A stretch of 10,000 nt of DNA. Source: Candidatus Hydrogenedens sp. (GTDB lineage: Bacteria; Hydrogenedentota; Hydrogenedentia; Hydrogenedentales; Hydrogenedentaceae). Location of the stretch: NCBI GenBank assembly GCA_020216745.1, contig JAIWNQ010000110.1, positions 1 to 10,000 of the forward strand, written 5' to 3'. Positions 7,324 through 10,000 of this stretch are shown here, in pieces. The first letter of the stretch is position 1; each line of letters starts with the position of its first letter. The position numbers and the translations under genes were made by a program. The notes under the pieces were generated by a model. It ran no database searches and was not told the origin of the DNA. It saw only the letters and a list, made by a program, of their open reading frames with translations.

Positions 7324-8322
7324 ATGATTAAAGTAGGGATTATGAGTTTTGCTCACTTACATGCATATAGTTATGCCCATTGTTTATGTTCTTTGCCTGA
7401 TGTTGAATTAACAGCTATTTGGGATGACGATGTAGAAAGAGGTAAAGATGCGGCTCAAAAATATAATACAAAATTTGTAGAGAGTATGGATGAATTTTTA
7501 AGTCTGCCTACTGATGGAGTTGTAATTACATCTGAAAATGTAAATCATAAGCCGATGGTAATAAAAGCAGGAAAAGCCAAGAAGTGGATACTTTGTGAGA
7601 AGCCACTTGCTACAACAATAGAAGATGCTAAGATGATGATAAAAACATGTAGAGAAGAAGGTGTCGGTTTAGGTATTGCGTTCCCATGTAAATTTTTAGC
7701 CCCAATTATAAGGGCAAAAGAGTATATCGAATCGGGTAAATTGGGAACTATTTTGTCAATATCTTGCACAAATAATGGTTTTTACCCTGGTGGTTGGTTC
7801 GGTGATATTAGCCTTTCTGGTGGTGGAGCAACGATGGATCATACTGTGCATGTGGCTGATATTCTTCGTTGGATAACAGGAAAGGAATTTATGTCCGTAT
7901 ATTGTGAACTGGGCAATCAGGTTCATAAGAAAACATTAACCACGGATGATATTGGTTGCTTACAATTAGAGATGGAAGGTGGGATTCAGGTATCTCACAT
8001 CGCAAGTTGGAGTAGACCGAAGAGTTTTCCGACCTGGGGTGATGTGACATTAGAATTTGTAGGCACCAAAGGGGTCTTATATGTAGATGCTTTTAATCAG
8101 AAATTAAACGTTTACAGTGATTTTGCTATGAAGACAGAATGGGCTTTTTGGGGTGATAACCCCGATATGGGTTTAATAAGTGATTTTGTTAAATCAATTC
8201 AAGAAAGACGTGACCCTATTTCAACAGGTTTGGATGGTTTGAGGTCGGTAGAAGTTACTATATTTGCTTACGAATCTGCGAATACAGGGAAACGGGTGAA
8301 CATTAAAAGAGAGAAAATTTAA
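7324..8322 (+). CDS. Gfo/Idh/MocA family oxidoreductase with atypical N-terminal dinucleotide motif
   Basis: Second dehydrogenase of the pair, 332 residues, with GGAGGG (7311-7316) 7 bases before its ATG. The family layout is intact: CEKPL at 91-95 (catalytic Lys93), then GGWFGDISLSGGGATMDHTV (156-175) and Asp172-x3-His176 in the C-terminal domain. The N-terminus reads GIMSFAHLHAYSYA, where GxGxxG would be expected; only the first glycine (Gly5) is kept. From memory, similar FAHxHA beginnings occur in a recognised subgroup, so this is likely a subfamily trait and not damage. It shares the motif GWFxDxxLSGG with its neighbour, suggesting related substrates or partnered steps. Its stop interlocks with that of the convergent RNA methyltransferase gene. 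The substrate is unknown. Confidence 0.9.
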   Translation: MIKVGIMSFAHLHAYSYAHCLCSLPDVELTAIWDDDVERGKDAAQKYNTKFVESMDEFLSLPTDGVVITSENVNHKPMVIKAGKAKKWILCEKPLATTIEDAKMMIKTCREEGVGLGIAFPCKFLAPIIRAKEYIESGKLGTILSISCTNNGFYPGGWFGDISLSGGGATMDHTVHVADILRWITGKEFMSVYCELGNQVHKKTLTTDDIGCLQLEMEGGIQVSHIASWSRPKSFPTWGDVTLEFVGTKGVLYVDAFNQKLNVYSDFAMKTEWAFWGDNPDMGLISDFVKSIQERRDPISTGLDGLRSVEVTIFAYESANTGKRVNIKREKI

Positions 8323-8885
8323 GTTTTTCTCCCCCATTTATGCAAAATATCATAAAGAATGATACCAAATGTGGTGGAAACATTTATTGTATTTTTATAA
8401 CCAAACATAGGTATATGAATAATATAATCAGACATTTTTAATACTTTTTCCTGAACACCTAATACTTCATTTCCAAAAACGATAGCAACAGGTTTGGGCC
8501 AATTAAATTCGAAGTAGGAAGTGGAATTTTCTGTTATTTCAATAGATGCAATGGGGATTTCTTTTTCTTTTATACGAAGGATACAGTCTTTCGTCCTTTC
8601 ATAATAACTCCATGGGATATATTCGTGGGCTCCTAATGCAGTTTTTTCTATTTTTTTATGGGGTGGATGGGCTGACATGCCACAAAGATATATGTGTTCT
8701 ACCGCACCAGCATCACCAGTTCTAAATATTGAACCTACATTGTATGCACTTCTGAGGTTATCTAAAACTACATGAATTGGATTTCTTGTTATTGGAGTTA
8801 AGGAATCAATATCTACTCCCTTATAGAAGGGTTCTTGTGGAATATATGGAACGGGTTCTCTTTTGTATTGATTTAGGTCATCCAT
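8319..8885 (-). CDS. SpoU/TrmH-family RNA 2'-O-methyltransferase
   Basis: Probable S-adenosylmethionine-dependent rRNA or tRNA ribose methyltransferase of the SPOUT class, with the trefoil-knot fold, 188 residues. The three motifs are present in order: DNLRSAYNVGSIFRTGD (42-58; the conserved Asn and Arg are Asn49 and Arg56), VAIVFGNEVLGV (133-144), and IPMFGYKNTINVSTTFGI (158-175), which forms the cofactor knot. Its length is that of a bare catalytic domain, without the N-terminal RNA-binding domain of RlmB or TsnR. The segment TALGAHEYIPW (82-92) is also typical. The target nucleotide cannot be assigned. No good Shine-Dalgarno is visible; only AAAAAAG precedes the ATG. A minus-strand promoter candidate lies about 57 bases upstream of the start. 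Confidence 0.9.
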   Translation of the reverse strand: MDDLNQYKREPVPYIPQEPFYKGVDIDSLTPITRNPIHVVLDNLRSAYNVGSIFRTGDAGAVEHIYLCGMSAHPPHKKIEKTALGAHEYIPWSYYERTKDCILRIKEKEIPIASIEITENSTSYFEFNWPKPVAIVFGNEVLGVQEKVLKMSDYIIHIPMFGYKNTINVSTTFGIILYDILHKWGRKT

Positions 8886-8904
8886 AGTATTTTACTTTTT
8901 TATT

Positions 8905-8934
8905 TTTAAATTTGAAAAACAGATATGATATAAT
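8905..8934 (+). promoter_or_regulatory. Candidate extended -10 promoter for serC
   Basis: The plus strand carries TG-A-TATAAT (8926-8934), a perfect extended -10. TTTAAA (8905-8910) lies 18 bases upstream as a weak -35. Transcription would begin near 8941, leaving a leader of about 90 nt before serC at 9030. I see no strong hairpin in that leader. Confidence 0.42.
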
Positions 8935-8941
8935 TATTGAA

Positions 8942-8971
8942 ATTATAGATATTGGGCGTTATTCTACTCAA
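8942..8971 (-). promoter_or_regulatory. Candidate promoter for the RNA methyltransferase gene
   Basis: The minus strand reads TTGAGT (8966-8971), an 18-base spacer, then TATAAT (8942-8947). Transcription would begin near 8935, about 50 bases before the methyltransferase ATG. The spacer holds the only GC-rich patch of this intergenic region (GGGCG, 8954-8958), which helps it stand out from AT background. Confidence 0.45.
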
Positions 8972-9029
8972 AATCGTTTTTCTATTTCATATATATCCAA
9001 TTCAACTTTAACTTAATAAGGATTAGATT

Positions 9030-10000
9030 ATGTTAGAGGGACGTGTTTTTAATTTTTCTGCTGGACCATCTATGTTACCTGAACCAGTATTGTTGAAAGC
9101 ACAGGAAGAATTGCTTGTTTATCCTGGGGCTGGAGCGTCAATAATGGAGATAAGTCATCGCTCAAAGACTTTTGATGAGATACTTGAAAATGCTAAAAAT
9201 TGTTTGAAAAAATTGTTAAATATGCCTGACACATATAAAGTTATATTTACTCCGGGTGGTGCGACGATGCAATTTTCAATGTTAGCGATGAATTTTCTAA
9301 ATGGTGGGACGGCAGATTATATAAATACGGGTTCATGGGCTTCTAAGGCGATGGGAGAAGCTAAAAAGCATGGTACTGTGAGGGAAGCATGGTCTGGAAA
9401 GGCTGAGAATTATGTGCGAATACCCTTATCTTCAGAGATAAGTATTTCTACAGATGCTAAATATGTGCACTTTACTTCAAATGAAACAATTCAGGGAATA
9501 GAATTTTTTAATGAGCCAGACGTAGGTGAAAAGCCTTTATTCTGCGATGCGTCTTCTGACTTTTTATCTCGTCCTATTGATATTACAAAATATTCATTGA
9601 TATATGCGGGTGCTCAGAAGAATGTAGGACCTTCGGGTATAGCCGTGGTGATTATTCGTGAGGACCTATTACCTTTGGTACCAGAAAAACTTCCTTCGCT
9701 GTTAGATTATCGGCTGATGGTGGAGAATAATTCACTGTATAATACCCCTTCGACATGGAGTATTTACATTATAGGTCTTGTTTTGAAGTGGTTATTAGAG
9801 GATATTGGTGGCTTGGAAAAAATGGAAGAGATAAATAAGAAGAAAGCACAGGTTTTGTATGATGTGATTGATAAACATACGGGATTTTATAAAGGACATG
9901 CCCAGAAAGAGTCTCGTTCACGAATGAATGTGACGTTCCGCTTGCCTGATGAGGCATTAGAAAAGGAATTTATAGCTAACGCTACTAAAGAAGGGTTCCA
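9030..10000 (+). CDS. serC: Phosphoserine aminotransferase (3' end cut by window edge)
   Basis: PLP-dependent class V aminotransferase that converts 3-phosphohydroxypyruvate and glutamate to O-phosphoserine and 2-oxoglutarate, the second step of serine biosynthesis. SerC can also act in the vitamin B6 pathway. 323 codons are visible of about 360. FNFSAGPSMLPEPVL (7-21) is the family opening, and MEISHRSK (39-46) holds the phosphate-binding His43-Arg44. GGATMQF (76-82), Trp103 of GSWAS, Thr153 of SNETIQG, Asp173 and Gln196 line the cofactor. Lys197 in GAQKNVGPSG is the Schiff-base lysine. All key residues line up with the E. coli positions within one residue. AAGGA (9018-9022) lies 7 bases before the ATG. 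The frame is open without interruption; the C-terminal segment lies outside the window. Confidence 0.96.
   Translation, partial: MLEGRVFNFSAGPSMLPEPVLLKAQEELLVYPGAGASIMEISHRSKTFDEILENAKNCLKKLLNMPDTYKVIFTPGGATMQFSMLAMNFLNGGTADYINTGSWASKAMGEAKKHGTVREAWSGKAENYVRIPLSSEISISTDAKYVHFTSNETIQGIEFFNEPDVGEKPLFCDASSDFLSRPIDITKYSLIYAGAQKNVGPSGIAVVIIREDLLPLVPEKLPSLLDYRLMVENNSLYNTPSTWSIYIIGLVLKWLLEDIGGLEKMEEINKKKAQVLYDVIDKHTGFYKGHAQKESRSRMNVTFRLPDEALEKEFIANATKEGF

Noticed and set aside
9769..9957. 62-codon minus-strand frame inside serC
   Set aside because: It is a shadow of a well-conserved gene, without a start signal or similarity that I recognise.
1..10000. CRISPR arrays, insertion sequences, defence or biosynthetic clusters
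   Set aside because: I saw no regularly spaced repeats, transposase frames or terminal inverted repeats, and no nuclease or synthase genes; every substantial frame belongs to a known metabolic family.

Overview
The window is AT-rich bacterial DNA, densely packed with ordinary, intact metabolic genes. Several starts carry clear Shine-Dalgarno sequences. The tRNA has an encoded CCA end, and the solute-binding protein has a lipoprotein-type signal. The mix (Opp importer, rhamnulokinase, a pair of Gfo/Idh/MocA oxidoreductases, a stand-alone thioredoxin-like [2Fe-2S] ferredoxin, SerC) fits a sugar- and peptide-using heterotroph. It does not fix the phylum; a low-GC member of a deep Gram-negative lineage is only a guess.

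Left half, minus strand (5785 down to 1). Five genes run head to tail: a zinc alcohol dehydrogenase (4787-5785), rhamnulokinase rhaB (3251-4720), then oppA (1589-3235), oppB (669-1586) and oppC (1-672, cut by the window edge). The gaps after rhaB are 15 bp, 2 bp and a 4-bp ATGA overlap, so rhaB-oppA-oppB-oppC is almost certainly one transcription unit. A 66-bp gap separates the dehydrogenase from rhaB. The ATPase genes (oppD/oppF) would be expected beyond position 1.

Centre, plus strand. A small [2Fe-2S] ferredoxin (5872-6168) is divergent from the dehydrogenase. It is followed by tRNA-Ser(UGA) (6229-6312) and then two adjacent Gfo/Idh/MocA-type NAD(P)-dependent oxidoreductases (6345-7310 and 7324-8322), 13 bp apart and probably co-transcribed. 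The true start of the first oxidoreductase lies downstream of the tRNA, although its reading frame is open through the tRNA.

Right end. A SpoU/TrmH-type RNA methyltransferase (8319-8885, minus) meets the second oxidoreductase tail to tail, with the two stop codons interlocked in one TTAA. A 144-bp intergenic region with candidate promoters facing each way separates it from serC (9030 to the window end, plus), the phosphoserine aminotransferase of serine biosynthesis.

I see no mobile element, CRISPR array, toxin-antitoxin pair or defence system, and no gene-free stretch above 150 bp. The most noteworthy points are the coupling of rhamnulokinase to a peptide-type ABC importer, the oxidoreductase pair sharing a motif although one lacks the usual dinucleotide motif, and the overlapping divergent promoters in front of serC.
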